64,000 bases of DNA from positions 1 through 64,000 of the forward strand of contig NZ_LFCT01000025.1 in the NCBI RefSeq assembly GCF_008692605.1, written 5' to 3'. The position numbers and the translations under genes are program-made. Every line of letters begins with the position of its first letter. Position 1 is the first letter of the stretch. Shown piece after piece: positions 1 through 8,476 of this stretch. This stretch comes from Sphingobium estronivorans. GTDB lineage: Bacteria; Pseudomonadota; Alphaproteobacteria; Sphingomonadales; Sphingomonadaceae. The notes beneath the pieces were generated by a model. It did not search any database. It was given only the letters and a program-made list of their open reading frames with translations, and was not told where the DNA came from.

Positions 1-50
1 GTTCCATCTCAATTCTTTCCTTAAATTGTAAAAGATCAATGTGATCGGCC

Positions 51-1334
51 TCAGGCCGACTTCTCCGTTTTGACCGGCAGAATGGCGAGCGCGGCGATCA
101 GCGCCGCGACGGCGAACATGTGGAAGGCCGAACCATAGCTGTGCGTGCTGTCATAAACATGACCGATATAACGCAAAGCGCCGAGCGTCAGGGGAATCTG
201 GATGAGCGCCATCAGCCCCATGACCGAACCGTAGGAAGCGACGCCGAAACGGATGGCGACGAATGCCGCCCAGAGGGGCGAGGACCCGCCCACCGCGGCT
301 CCCACGACCAACGACGCCATCATCAGCACTTCGTAGCTGGGCTGGATCAGGAGAACGCCCAGAAATATCTCCGTCAATAGAGCGAGCGCGATCAGCAGCC
401 AGCGCAGGTCGATGCGGTCGGCCAGCGCGCCGATGGCGAGCTTGCCGAGGATCGCCGACCCGGAAATCGCCGACACCAGCATGGCCGCGGCCGGCAGTGA
501 AAATCCCCGATCCGTGCCATAGGCGACAAGCGAGGCGAGCAATGCCTGATCGATGCCGAACAGCAGGCCAATGGAAATTGCGATCAACCAGAAATCGCGC
601 GTGCGGCAGAGCATCCGGGCCGTCCATCGCGGCGCTGTCTGGCTGCGGGGCCTTCCATGGGCTGCTGCCGCATCGTCAGGTTCCCGCATGAATAACAGGC
701 CCAGGCCGCCAAGCAAAAGGCTGACGAGGAGGCCCAGCGTGATGAGGGCCGTACGCCAGCCGAACTGTTCGACCAGCGCGGCCATCAACGGCAGCACCAG
801 GAACCCGCCGGCGGATGTGGCGACGGATACGACGCCGAGCGCCTTGCCCCGCCCTTTTTCGAACCAGCGGGACGTCAATGTCGAAGCGGTCAGGGGTCCC
901 AGCATCGCCGTTCCGGTCGACAGCAGGAGCAGCGTCGCGGCCCCCATCGCCCAAAGCGATGTGGTCAGCGCGACGGTCAGCGCACCGGCCCCGAAGATCA
1001 ACGCCCCCAATGCGATCACGAAACGGCTGGGAACCCGGTCGAGCATCCGCCCGATAAAGGGGGACGACACCGCCATGCCGACGAGGAGGAGCATCAGGCC
1101 GATATTCACATCGGCGCGGGGCAGGCCATATTCGGCAGCGATCGGCTTGACCAGCAAGGCGAAGCCATAGGAGGTGATGCCGATGACCAGCATCTGCGCC
1201 ACAAACAGGATCGCGACGACGACCCAGCCATAATTGAGCGGCGAACGCATCGACGGCGTGGCAATTTCCTGAGCAGTGCTCATAGCTGGATCGGCTCCAG
1301 TGGTGAGGGTGGAGATGGGAGAGCAATCGCTCAT
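51..1334 (-). CDS. MFS transporter, 12-TM
   Basis: A 427-residue major facilitator superfamily permease of the inner membrane. The protein is a run of hydrophobic helices with a central loop rich in charged residues and alanine near residues 220-245, the usual break between two six-helix halves. Loop 2-3 carries an MFS motif A-like stretch (GRMLDRVPSR), and the second half has the equivalent GALADR. The first ATG follows the TAA stop of the amidohydrolase directly (TAAATG), so translation is probably coupled; an internal ATG at 1283 is an alternative start. Being last in a minus-strand catabolic cluster, it probably imports the substrate of that cluster. The substrate cannot be read from the sequence; the general look is of the monocarboxylate/oxalate-formate type carriers. 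Confidence 0.85.
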   Translation of the reverse strand: MSDCSPISTLTTGADPAMSTAQEIATPSMRSPLNYGWVVVAILFVAQMLVIGITSYGFALLVKPIAAEYGLPRADVNIGLMLLLVGMAVSSPFIGRMLDRVPSRFVIALGALIFGAGALTVALTTSLWAMGAATLLLLSTGTAMLGPLTASTLTSRWFEKGRGKALGVVSVATSAGGFLVLPLMAALVEQFGWRTALITLGLLVSLLLGGLGLLFMREPDDAAAAHGRPRSQTAPRWTARMLCRTRDFWLIAISIGLLFGIDQALLASLVAYGTDRGFSLPAAAMLVSAISGSAILGKLAIGALADRIDLRWLLIALALLTEIFLGVLLIQPSYEVLMMASLVVGAAVGGSSPLWAAFVAIRFGVASYGSVMGLMALIQIPLTLGALRYIGHVYDSTHSYGSAFHMFAVAALIAALAILPVKTEKSA

Positions 1335-3062
1335 TTATGCGACCTGTCGCGCGCGTTGAGCGCCGCCCCGAACGAGGCGGCCCGGCAGCAATCCTGTGGC
1401 GATGCCGTCCCGCTGGATCGGGACGCCGCTGACGATGGTCGCGCAATAGCCTTCCGCATCCTGCGTAATGCGCCGGCCGCCAGCGGGCAGATCGTGCTTC
1501 ACGGTCGGCTTGGGCAGCCGGATGCGATCCAGGTCGATGACATTGAGGTCCGCCTTCATGCCCGGGGCGATGGTGCCGCGATCATGCAATCCCACGGCCA
1601 GCGCCGGGTCGCGGGTCAGGGCCTTCACCACCCACGGAAGCGGCAGGCGATTCTCCGCCCGGTCACGAACCCAATGGGTCAGCATGAAGGTCGGGAAGCT
1701 GGCGTCGCAGACCATGCCATAATGCGCCCCGCCATCGCCCAGGCCGACCACGGTGGCCTCGTCCAGCATCATCTCGCGAATGGGATCGAGCGTGCCCTGC
1801 CCATAATTGCCGATGGCGACATACAGCATGGCATGGCCGTCATCCTCCAGCAGCAGATCATAAGCCAGTTCCTGCGGGCTGACGCCCTGACGCCGCGCCC
1901 GCGACGCGACGCTGTCCTCCATGCGCGGCTCGTAATCGGGCGTGTCCGCCATCGGGAACATGCGTTCGAAATCGTTGCTCATGGCTTGCAGCGGGGTCAT
2001 CCCCCCGGCCGGCGCCTCGGCCAGGATGCGGGCGCGGACGGCCGGATCGCGCAGCGCCGCGACGCGCGCCGCCAGATCCTGCGGAAGCTGCTTGTAGCTG
2101 GGCCGGTCCATGAACGGATTGGCCGAAAGATTGAGACCGACGATGATCCCGATGGGACGGGGAAAAACCTGCGCGCGGATCGAGCGACCCTCCGCATTGG
2201 CTTCGTGCACGATCGCCAGCGCCTCACGCCAGTCGTTGGGATTGGATGTGCCCTGCCCCAGGGTGAACATGGCCGTCCGGCCGGACGAGCCCATCACGCG
2301 GCGCAGCATGTGCAGTTCATCGGTCCAGCTCCCGTGCGGCACATCGAGGACGATCTGGAACGCGCCGCGATCCTCCCCCATCGCCGCGACCAGCAGGCGC
2401 AGTTCCTCCTCCGCCGCGTCGAAGCTGGGGATCATCTCGCCGTCGCAGGTGCGATGGATGAACTGGCGCGAGGTGGCAAAGCCGATGGCGCCCGCGTCCA
2501 TCGCGCCGCGAACCAGCGTCTGCATCTTTTCCATGTCAACCGGAGTGGCGGATTCGCGCGCCGCCCCCCGTTCGCCCATGACATAGACGCGCAGGGCAGA
2601 GTGGGGCACATAGGCCGCAACGTCGATGTCGCGCCGGCGCCGGTCCAGCGCATCGAGATAATCGGGAAATGTCTCCCAATCCCATGGCAGCCCTTCGGTC
2701 ATGACGACCTCCGGAATATCCTCGACGCCTTCCATCACCCCGATCAGCCGTTCCCGGTCCGACGCACGGCAGGGCGCGAAGCCGACGCCGCAATTGCCCA
2801 GGATGGCCGTGGTCACGCCATGCTGGGAAGACGGCACCAGCCTTTCCGACCAGATCGCCTGACCGTCATAATGGGTGTGCAGATCGATAAAGCCCGGCGT
2901 AACGATGCGGCCCGTCGCGTCGATTTCATCCCGGCCGCGCGCTGTCACCTTGCCGATTTCCACGATCCTGTCGCCGCTGATGGCGATGTCCGCCTCATAA
3001 GGCTCAGACCCGGTCCCGTCGCAGACGAGCCCTCCCCTGATGACGAGGTCAATCACGGACAT
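1335..3062 (-). CDS. N-acyl-D-amino-acid deacylase family amidohydrolase
   Basis: A metal-dependent amidohydrolase of the D-aminoacylase type, about 575 residues, expected to be cytoplasmic and to cleave an amide, carbamate or similar bond. The N-terminal beta strand region ([12 protein letters not shown]) is typical of the superfamily and is followed by the metal motif HTHYD at residues 62-66. A conserved GDGGAHYG stretch with the catalytic aspartate lies in the C-terminal third. I place the start at the ATG at 3062 because GGAGAGG lies 6 bases upstream; the in-frame ATG two codons earlier abuts the ribosome site. It is followed without a gap by the MFS gene. The substrate is unknown; close relatives are often annotated D-aminoacylase or dihydroorotase-like without biochemical proof. 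Confidence 0.85.
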   Translation of the reverse strand: MSVIDLVIRGGLVCDGTGSEPYEADIAISGDRIVEIGKVTARGRDEIDATGRIVTPGFIDLHTHYDGQAIWSERLVPSSQHGVTTAILGNCGVGFAPCRASDRERLIGVMEGVEDIPEVVMTEGLPWDWETFPDYLDALDRRRRDIDVAAYVPHSALRVYVMGERGAARESATPVDMEKMQTLVRGAMDAGAIGFATSRQFIHRTCDGEMIPSFDAAEEELRLLVAAMGEDRGAFQIVLDVPHGSWTDELHMLRRVMGSSGRTAMFTLGQGTSNPNDWREALAIVHEANAEGRSIRAQVFPRPIGIIVGLNLSANPFMDRPSYKQLPQDLAARVAALRDPAVRARILAEAPAGGMTPLQAMSNDFERMFPMADTPDYEPRMEDSVASRARRQGVSPQELAYDLLLEDDGHAMLYVAIGNYGQGTLDPIREMMLDEATVVGLGDGGAHYGMVCDASFPTFMLTHWVRDRAENRLPLPWVVKALTRDPALAVGLHDRGTIAPGMKADLNVIDLDRIRLPKPTVKHDLPAGGRRITQDAEGYCATIVSGVPIQRDGIATGLLPGRLVRGGAQRARQVA

Positions 3063-3264
3063 ATCCATCCTCTCCAGTTCGTTCGTTGCCGACAGATTGG
3101 CCCAAGTTCGTCGACGCGTCATCGTTCATTTGCATGGAACGCGCCGACCGGATCAATCTGGCAAGCCTGCGACATCCGCTATATGCGGATGCATGGACGC
3201 GATGCGAACCCTGAACAGTGGCGCATCGCATCCATGACCGGACCCTTTCCTCAAGCCCGCAGGC

Positions 3265-4446
3265 TTACCACTTGTACCGCTTGACTATCCCGCGGCGGCG
3301 CTCGGCCAGCTGTTCACGACGCTCGTCGGACGTGATCTTCTTGACCGCATCGGGCAACCGCTCGAACAGTTCGGAACGCTTGACCTGTTCGCATTGCGGC
3401 ACCGGGCAGCTGTCCGCCAGCATCCAGCGGAAGGTGATGTAACCCTCGCTATGGCCCGAGGGATCGAGCCAGTTCGGCAGGCCCGGATCGTCATGGCTGA
3501 CCACCAGGATCAGTTCGCCGTTATCCTCCAGCGTGGCATGATGGCAGTTGGTGCTGGAGAGGCGGTAGCGATAATCCATCGTTTCCCACCAGTAATTGCC
3601 GAACTCCACCGCCCAGTAATGCGACTTGGGCGGCGTCACGCGAACGATGAGCGCCTCGTCGGGCGGCAGCATCCAATAGGAGATCAGCGGCTCGCCGCCG
3701 GGCGTCGCGTCGATCTTGTTGTCGTCGAGCTGGCGGTAGGACAGGAAGCGGTTGGGCTGAACCTTCCACTTTTCGATCATGTCGGCCCAGTAAGTCACCG
3801 ACCATTTCACCCAGTGCGACGCGCTCGCCAGCCCGTCCACCACTGTTTCGGGCGTCAGCTGCGGCGGCGCGCCGTCGCCGGTCAGCCGGTCGATGCGGGC
3901 CTCCATCGGCTCTTCCCCTTCCCAGTCGGCGAAGAATTGCCGGAAGGTGACCCGGAACGTGTCCGGCGTGGTCTTGATCCAATTGCCCGGCTGCGGGTCG
4001 GGGCTGAGGAAGAGTTCGAAATTGCCGTCCTCGTCCATCTCGATCTGGTCGCCGAACAACATGCCCGCGACGCCGCCGCCCCAGGGCGTGTTGCCCTTTT
4101 CGACGACCGTGACGCCGAAATAGCGCGACGTGCCCCGCTTGCCCGTCACCCGATAGGTGTCGGTCCCGTTGATCGGGCCGCCCACATAGAGGGCGTCGGT
4201 GTTGTCGCCACCCTGCTTGCGCAGCGGATCGAAATAATGAAGCAGTTCGGGATGGAGGGGATCGTTATTCTCCATCTCGAATTGCAGCGCCAGCCCGATG
4301 TTGCGCGACAGCAGGCGGAAAGCGGCGGCGCGATCGACGGGATTGTTCGCGGCGGTTTCCCGAAGGGCGATGTCGCCCGCCGATTTCAGGTCGTCGCAAA
4401 ACTTGTCCCAGGCCTCGCGCAGATCTTTCTCATATTGTTGGCTCAT
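3265..4446 (-). CDS. DUF1214 domain protein
   Basis: A 393-residue protein whose C-terminal half matches the DUF1214 pattern: a hydrophobic beta-rich segment with LIVRVTPPKSHYW followed by the tryptophan and tyrosine-rich FGNYWWETMDYR. No signal peptide or membrane segment is seen. The start at 4446 has GAGGAG 7 bases upstream; longer upstream reading is only an artefact of open frame. The stop of the preceding sulfotransferase gene lies within this ribosome site, so the two genes are translated together. The biochemical role of DUF1214 proteins is not known. Repeated pairing with sulfotransferase-family genes in actinobacteria and sphingomonads is my recollection and not something I could check here. 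Confidence 0.8.
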   Translation of the reverse strand: MSQQYEKDLREAWDKFCDDLKSAGDIALRETAANNPVDRAAAFRLLSRNIGLALQFEMENNDPLHPELLHYFDPLRKQGGDNTDALYVGGPINGTDTYRVTGKRGTSRYFGVTVVEKGNTPWGGGVAGMLFGDQIEMDEDGNFELFLSPDPQPGNWIKTTPDTFRVTFRQFFADWEGEEPMEARIDRLTGDGAPPQLTPETVVDGLASASHWVKWSVTYWADMIEKWKVQPNRFLSYRQLDDNKIDATPGGEPLISYWMLPPDEALIVRVTPPKSHYWAVEFGNYWWETMDYRYRLSSTNCHHATLEDNGELILVVSHDDPGLPNWLDPSGHSEGYITFRWMLADSCPVPQCEQVKRSELFERLPDAVKKITSDERREQLAERRRGIVKRYKW

Positions 4447-4450
4447 CGGC

Positions 4451-5707
4451 TCACTCCTCGCTCGGCACGTTGAAATAATCCTGGTAGCGGGCGAACAGCT
4501 TTCGCGTGCTGTCCTGCCGGTCGACCGCATAATTGTGCGCGCCGAACTTGCCCTTGGGCTTATGGGACAGATAGTCTTCCACCGCCGCCCGCGCTTGCGG
4601 CGTGAAGGCAAAGCCGATCTTCGCATAAAGCGTTTCGAGCGCCGCGACCGGCTCCTCGATCAGGTCGGCATAGCGCGAGTTGGAGAGGCGGTCGGCGGGG
4701 ATCGCGCCCGATTCCGTCCAGTCGATCATCTGGTCGAGACGCGCGGCCGTGCCTTCAGGCGAGAGCAATTCCTCGAACGCTTTGGCGTCGAAGGGCTTGT
4801 CGCTGCGCATCGAATAGATGGTGCCCATGAGGTTCGTCACCGATCCCTGCGCCTTCACCGGGTCGCGATGCGTCACGATGACGCGGGCGTCGGGGAAGAC
4901 CTTGAACAGGACCGGCAGGAAGGACTGATGCTCGGGCGCCTTGAGCAGCCAGTGGCCGCGCGGGTTGCGCCACTGGAGCAGCTTGAGCAGCCGCTTGTAA
5001 TAGCGGTAGGCCGGTTCCTGATCGGCGGCGAACAGCCAGTTGGTGTAGGTCGGCACCTGGAAGGTCGCCGCCAGATGCTGCGAGCGGAAGCTCAGGCGGA
5101 AGGCGACGCCGCACTCATTGGGAATCCACGCGCCCATTTCATGCATGGCCTGATAGGTCGGCGCGACCCGGCCCATCTGGGTGATGAGGTCGTGGGCGCG
5201 GGGGACGCGCGGGTCTTCGCGATAGCTGGCCGCCTCGGGCGGGGGACAGGGCAGCACGAATTCCCAATTGGCGGGCGCCATGAACTGGCTGTCCTGCGCC
5301 AGCAGTTCGAACAGGATCGAGGTACCCGAACGCGGCAGCCCAGTGACGAACACCGGCTGGTCGATCTGCTCATCCTCGATTTCGGGATGGGCCTTGAACA
5401 AGGCTTCGATCTTCAGGCGGGTTTCCAGGAACAGCAGCAGATCCTGACGCGTCCACAGACGGCCGAAGAGGTGCAGTTCGGCTTCCTCCTCGATGGCCTT
5501 CACCAGAATCTGGAACGGCTCGCGCCAGTCGTCCTCGCCGAAGTCGGAAAGGCCCGTGCGGCGCATCGCCGTCGCGATCAGCTCGTCCGCCTGCAACGGG
5601 GCCACGGCGTCGGCATCCCACGCCTTGGTCTCGTCAAGGAACGTCGCCAGCCACTCGGGCCGGGGCGGCGGTGTCCAGAAATTGCCTTCGGGTCGTTTAT
5701 CGCTCAT
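4451..5707 (-). CDS. Sulfotransferase family protein
   Basis: A 418-residue PAPS-dependent sulfotransferase-fold protein. The 5'-phosphosulfate loop is clear: VTGLPRSGTS at residues 121-130. The 3'-phosphate binding element appears as VIVTHRDPVKAQGS around residue 280. About 110 residues precede the P-loop, longer than in small sulfotransferases and common in the bacterial Sulfotransfer_3 type. It is the first gene of the minus-strand cluster, separated from the divergent AraC-type regulator by about 150 bases that must hold both promoters. PAPS could come from the CysD/CysNC system encoded 43 kb away in this window. The acceptor is unknown; proteins of this group are often assigned only from the P-loop and may not all transfer sulfate. 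Confidence 0.85.
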   Translation of the reverse strand: MSDKRPEGNFWTPPPRPEWLATFLDETKAWDADAVAPLQADELIATAMRRTGLSDFGEDDWREPFQILVKAIEEEAELHLFGRLWTRQDLLLFLETRLKIEALFKAHPEIEDEQIDQPVFVTGLPRSGTSILFELLAQDSQFMAPANWEFVLPCPPPEAASYREDPRVPRAHDLITQMGRVAPTYQAMHEMGAWIPNECGVAFRLSFRSQHLAATFQVPTYTNWLFAADQEPAYRYYKRLLKLLQWRNPRGHWLLKAPEHQSFLPVLFKVFPDARVIVTHRDPVKAQGSVTNLMGTIYSMRSDKPFDAKAFEELLSPEGTAARLDQMIDWTESGAIPADRLSNSRYADLIEEPVAALETLYAKIGFAFTPQARAAVEDYLSHKPKGKFGAHNYAVDRQDSTRKLFARYQDYFNVPSEE

Positions 5708-5858
5708 CGCATACTCGTCTTGTCATGGCGGTCCGCTGCATCGGATCGGCGCGGCTGCGGCTTCGACCATATAAGACGCTGGCGCCCGACTCTGAAACAG
5801 TGTTATCGGTCAATTGAAGCAGGGTTTTTGTTCACGGACAGTGCGCCGGAGCATTTTA

Positions 5859-6938
5859 ATGAAGGACCGTATGACCATGCGGAAATCTGCCGCGGGGATA
5901 CCGGCGACGGTGATCCTGCGCCTGTTGCGGACGGCCGCGCGCGTCGGCGCCAAGCCATCGGACATATTGGCCCGCGCCCGCGTGCCCTATTCGATGGCGG
6001 ACCTGTCCAATGGCGCGGTGGCGAGCATCGCGCGGCAGCAGGGCGTGGCGATCTATCGGGAATGCATCGTTGCCATCGGCTGGCATTCGAGCCAGTTGGA
6101 TCATAAGCCGCAAATGCATCCCGATGAATTCCGGCTGATGTGCTATTGCGTGATCGGTTGCCGGACATTCCGCGATGTCATCGATCGCCAGATAATGTTC
6201 TTCCGCACCCGCGCAGAGCGGATCGCGATCATGGAATTGCAAGAGGACGGCCCGATGGCCGTGGTGACAGTCGATACGCTGCGGCGGCGCAAGAGCTTCG
6301 GCGCTTTTCTGAGCGATCTGGCCGGCATGTCCATCTATTGCCGCCTGTACGCCTGGTTGCTGGGCATCGGCCCCCATGACTTCCGCGTCCAGTTGATGCA
6401 CAGCGTCTCTTACGCGAATGAGGCGGTGGCTGATTTCTTCGTCGGCGATCTGACTTTCGACGGCACGGTGAACAATATTGCCTTTCCCCGAACATTGCTG
6501 GGAATGCCGGTGGTGCGCACGGCCGAAGAGTTGGACAGGTTGTTGCTGGACTTCCCATTCGAATTCATGTCCGCTTTGCCCATCGAAATGCCGTTCGGGG
6601 ACAGGATCCGCAATATCTACAGCCTGTCCCTGGCGCGCGGCGTTGCTATACCCGGCTTGAGTGAGCTTTCCGAACTGATGGGCCAGAGCGTGAGCACTAT
6701 CCGGCGCCGTCTCGCGGAGGACGATATTTCGATCCGTCTGCTCAAGGATGCTGCGCGGCGCGACGTGGCGATCCATCTGCTGCGTGATCGCCGCCGCTCG
6801 ATCGACGATGTGGCGCTGACGACCGGATTCCGCGACATCCACAGTTTCCGGGAAGCGTTCCGCCGATGGACCGGCACCTCGCCCGCGCAGCACCGTCGCG
6901 CCCACCGGGCGGACATCATGCAAATGGACGTAGGATGA
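5859..6938 (+). CDS. AraC family transcriptional regulator
   Basis: A 359-residue regulator. The N-terminal two thirds resemble the arabinose-binding-like ligand domain found in OruR/GadX-like AraC proteins. The last 100 residues form the paired helix-turn-helix: first helix pair around SELMGQSVSTIRRRLAEDD, second around IDDVALTTGFRDIHSFREAF, ending in the typical WTGTSPAQHRR. I chose the ATG at 5859 because GGAG stands 7 bases before it; the longer frame from 5814 has no ribosome site. It is divergent from the sulfotransferase cluster and likely its regulator, responding to the substrate or a product. The inducer is not known. Confidence 0.88.
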   Translation: MKDRMTMRKSAAGIPATVILRLLRTAARVGAKPSDILARARVPYSMADLSNGAVASIARQQGVAIYRECIVAIGWHSSQLDHKPQMHPDEFRLMCYCVIGCRTFRDVIDRQIMFFRTRAERIAIMELQEDGPMAVVTVDTLRRRKSFGAFLSDLAGMSIYCRLYAWLLGIGPHDFRVQLMHSVSYANEAVADFFVGDLTFDGTVNNIAFPRTLLGMPVVRTAEELDRLLLDFPFEFMSALPIEMPFGDRIRNIYSLSLARGVAIPGLSELSELMGQSVSTIRRRLAEDDISIRLLKDAARRDVAIHLLRDRRRSIDDVALTTGFRDIHSFREAFRRWTGTSPAQHRRAHRADIMQMDVG

Positions 6939-6990
6939 CGGGAGCGCCCATGCCAGGATAGCGGAAATACAGCATGGAGAGAATGGCGAG

Positions 6991-7878
6991 ATGACTATCC
7001 GAACGAGGCCCCTGCCCACCATCGGCCAAGAGGTTCTGGATCTGGACCTGGAAGCGGGCATCGACGATGCGACGGCGCGCAGCCTGGTCGATCTCTGGCG
7101 GGACGCGGGCGTGGTTCTCTTTCGCGGCATGGGCACATCGCCCGAAGCCCTGCTGGAACTGAGCCGCTGCTTGGGCGAATTGGAGCCGCATCCGATCGAA
7201 AGCATTCGGATGCCCGACTATCCCGAACTGATCCTCCTCACCAACAAGGGCGGGCTGCGGGGGCCGGTCTATGCCTATGACGGCGTCCCCACTTACGGGC
7301 GCATCCCATGGCATACCGACCTTGCCTTTTCGGACACGCCGAACGCGGGCGCGCTGCTCAACATGGTCGAAAAGGCCAGCGTCGGGGGCCGCACGGCATG
7401 GCTGGACACGGAAAAGGCCTATGCGGCGCTGGACGACGACCTCAAGCAGCGGATCGAGGGGCTTGAAGTGCGGTTCGAATTCCGCACCGATCTCAAAGAC
7501 ATGAAATATTGCAATCCCGGCGGCTCGCGCGTCGGTGAATCCGGCACCAACTTCCCCGATTATCCGCCGCATGCCCGCCCGCTCGTCTGGAAGCATCCCG
7601 TCACCGGCCGCACGATCATGAACGTCAGTCCGCTGAACCTTCGGAACATCGTCGGCATGGACGAAGCGGAAAGCGACGCGCTGCTGCAAAGGCTGATCGA
7701 TGCCGTCATCCAGCCGCAATTCATCTACGAACATGCGTGGGAGGAAGGCGACGTCATCCTGTGGGACAATTATCGCATGATGCACAGCGCGATGGGCCAT
7801 CCGGTTGACGTCATTCGCGTCGTTCACCGCACCACATTGCGGGGGACGGCGCAGGTGGGGAGAATCCTGGCACAGTAA
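6991..7878 (+). CDS. TauD/TfdA family Fe(II)/2-oxoglutarate dioxygenase
   Basis: A 295-residue cytoplasmic dioxygenase of the TauD/TfdA/AtsK group. The facial triad is visible: H108 and D110 in WHTDLAF and the distal H265 in NYRMMHSAMGH. R280 (VVHRTTL) is placed to bind the 2-oxoglutarate carboxylate. Family members hydroxylate taurine, phenoxyacetates or alkyl sulfates, often releasing sulfite, aldehyde or glyoxylate. It follows the AraC-type regulator by 52 bases on the same strand, so it may belong to the same regulon as the divergent sulfotransferase/amidohydrolase cluster. The substrate is not deducible; an alkyl-sulfate or sulfonate role is only a guess from the neighbouring sulfotransferase. 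Confidence 0.85.
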   Translation: MTIRTRPLPTIGQEVLDLDLEAGIDDATARSLVDLWRDAGVVLFRGMGTSPEALLELSRCLGELEPHPIESIRMPDYPELILLTNKGGLRGPVYAYDGVPTYGRIPWHTDLAFSDTPNAGALLNMVEKASVGGRTAWLDTEKAYAALDDDLKQRIEGLEVRFEFRTDLKDMKYCNPGGSRVGESGTNFPDYPPHARPLVWKHPVTGRTIMNVSPLNLRNIVGMDEAESDALLQRLIDAVIQPQFIYEHAWEEGDVILWDNYRMMHSAMGHPVDVIRVVHRTTLRGTAQVGRILAQ

Positions 7879-7984
7879 TGGCCGCGGCTTGAGGGCAATG
7901 GCGGCGACGTGATTTCTGTGGCTTCTGCGGGCAGGTTGCTTTAGCTGTCCGGCATCGCACCCAACATGCGGGGAGCCACAGCTT

Positions 7985-8476
7985 ATGACGCTGAAGCGGA
8001 TGGATAAGCGCGCGAATTCGTCATTCCCCAGGCTTCCCTTTCTCTTCCTGCTTGGCCCCTTCCTGCTTGCCGCATCGGCCCCCGGCGGCGGCGTGTTGAC
8101 CATCGACGTGGGGAATGTGCGTATCGGCAAGGGCCGGGTGCATGTCGACATCTGCCCGGAAAGCCGGTTCCTGAAGGACGACTGCCCCTATTCGGCGGAG
8201 GCGCCGGCCAGGGTGGGCGCCACCCGCGTCACCCTGCCCTCCCTCCCCGCCGGGCGTTACGCCGCGCAGGCGTTTCTCGACGAGAATGGCAATGGCAAGG
8301 TGGATCGCGCCCTGTTCGGCATCCCCCGGGAAGGCGTCGGCTTTTCCAACGACGCCAAGATCGGATTCGGCCCGCCCAAATTCGCCGAAGCGGCATTCAG
8401 CCACGATGGCGGGGCGCAGACGATCCATTTCAATCTTCGCTATTTCCTGGGCGCCAAGGGACCGGCCGGCCAGTGA
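7985..8476 (+). CDS. DUF2141 domain secreted protein
   Basis: A 163-residue exported protein. Residues 1-32 form a signal peptide with a basic start, a leucine/phenylalanine core and an AASA cleavage site. The mature part matches DUF2141: beta-rich, with an EF-hand-like loop DENGNGKVD at residues 99-107 followed by GIPREGVGFSNDAK, the family's typical tail. GGGGAG stands upstream of the ATG. Its stop overlaps the hpnN start by four bases (GTGA), so the two are translationally coupled. This suggests a periplasmic role beside the HpnN hopanoid transporter. No function is established for the family to my knowledge. Confidence 0.85.
   Translation: MTLKRMDKRANSSFPRLPFLFLLGPFLLAASAPGGGVLTIDVGNVRIGKGRVHVDICPESRFLKDDCPYSAEAPARVGATRVTLPSLPAGRYAAQAFLDENGNGKVDRALFGIPREGVGFSNDAKIGFGPPKFAEAAFSHDGGAQTIHFNLRYFLGAKGPAGQ

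Noticed and set aside
44-60. Palindrome GGCCTCAGGCC at the end of the MFS gene as a terminator
   Set aside because: It spans the stop codon and is not followed by a T-run; too short to call.
1356-3284. Long open frame on the plus strand opposite the amidohydrolase
   Set aside because: It is an antisense frame in GC-rich DNA, with a proline, arginine and histidine-rich translation and no family features; the minus-strand gene explains the region.
4298-6106. A 602-codon plus-strand frame across the sulfotransferase
   Set aside because: Antisense shadow; the P-loop gene on the minus strand is certain, and this frame has no recognisable domain.
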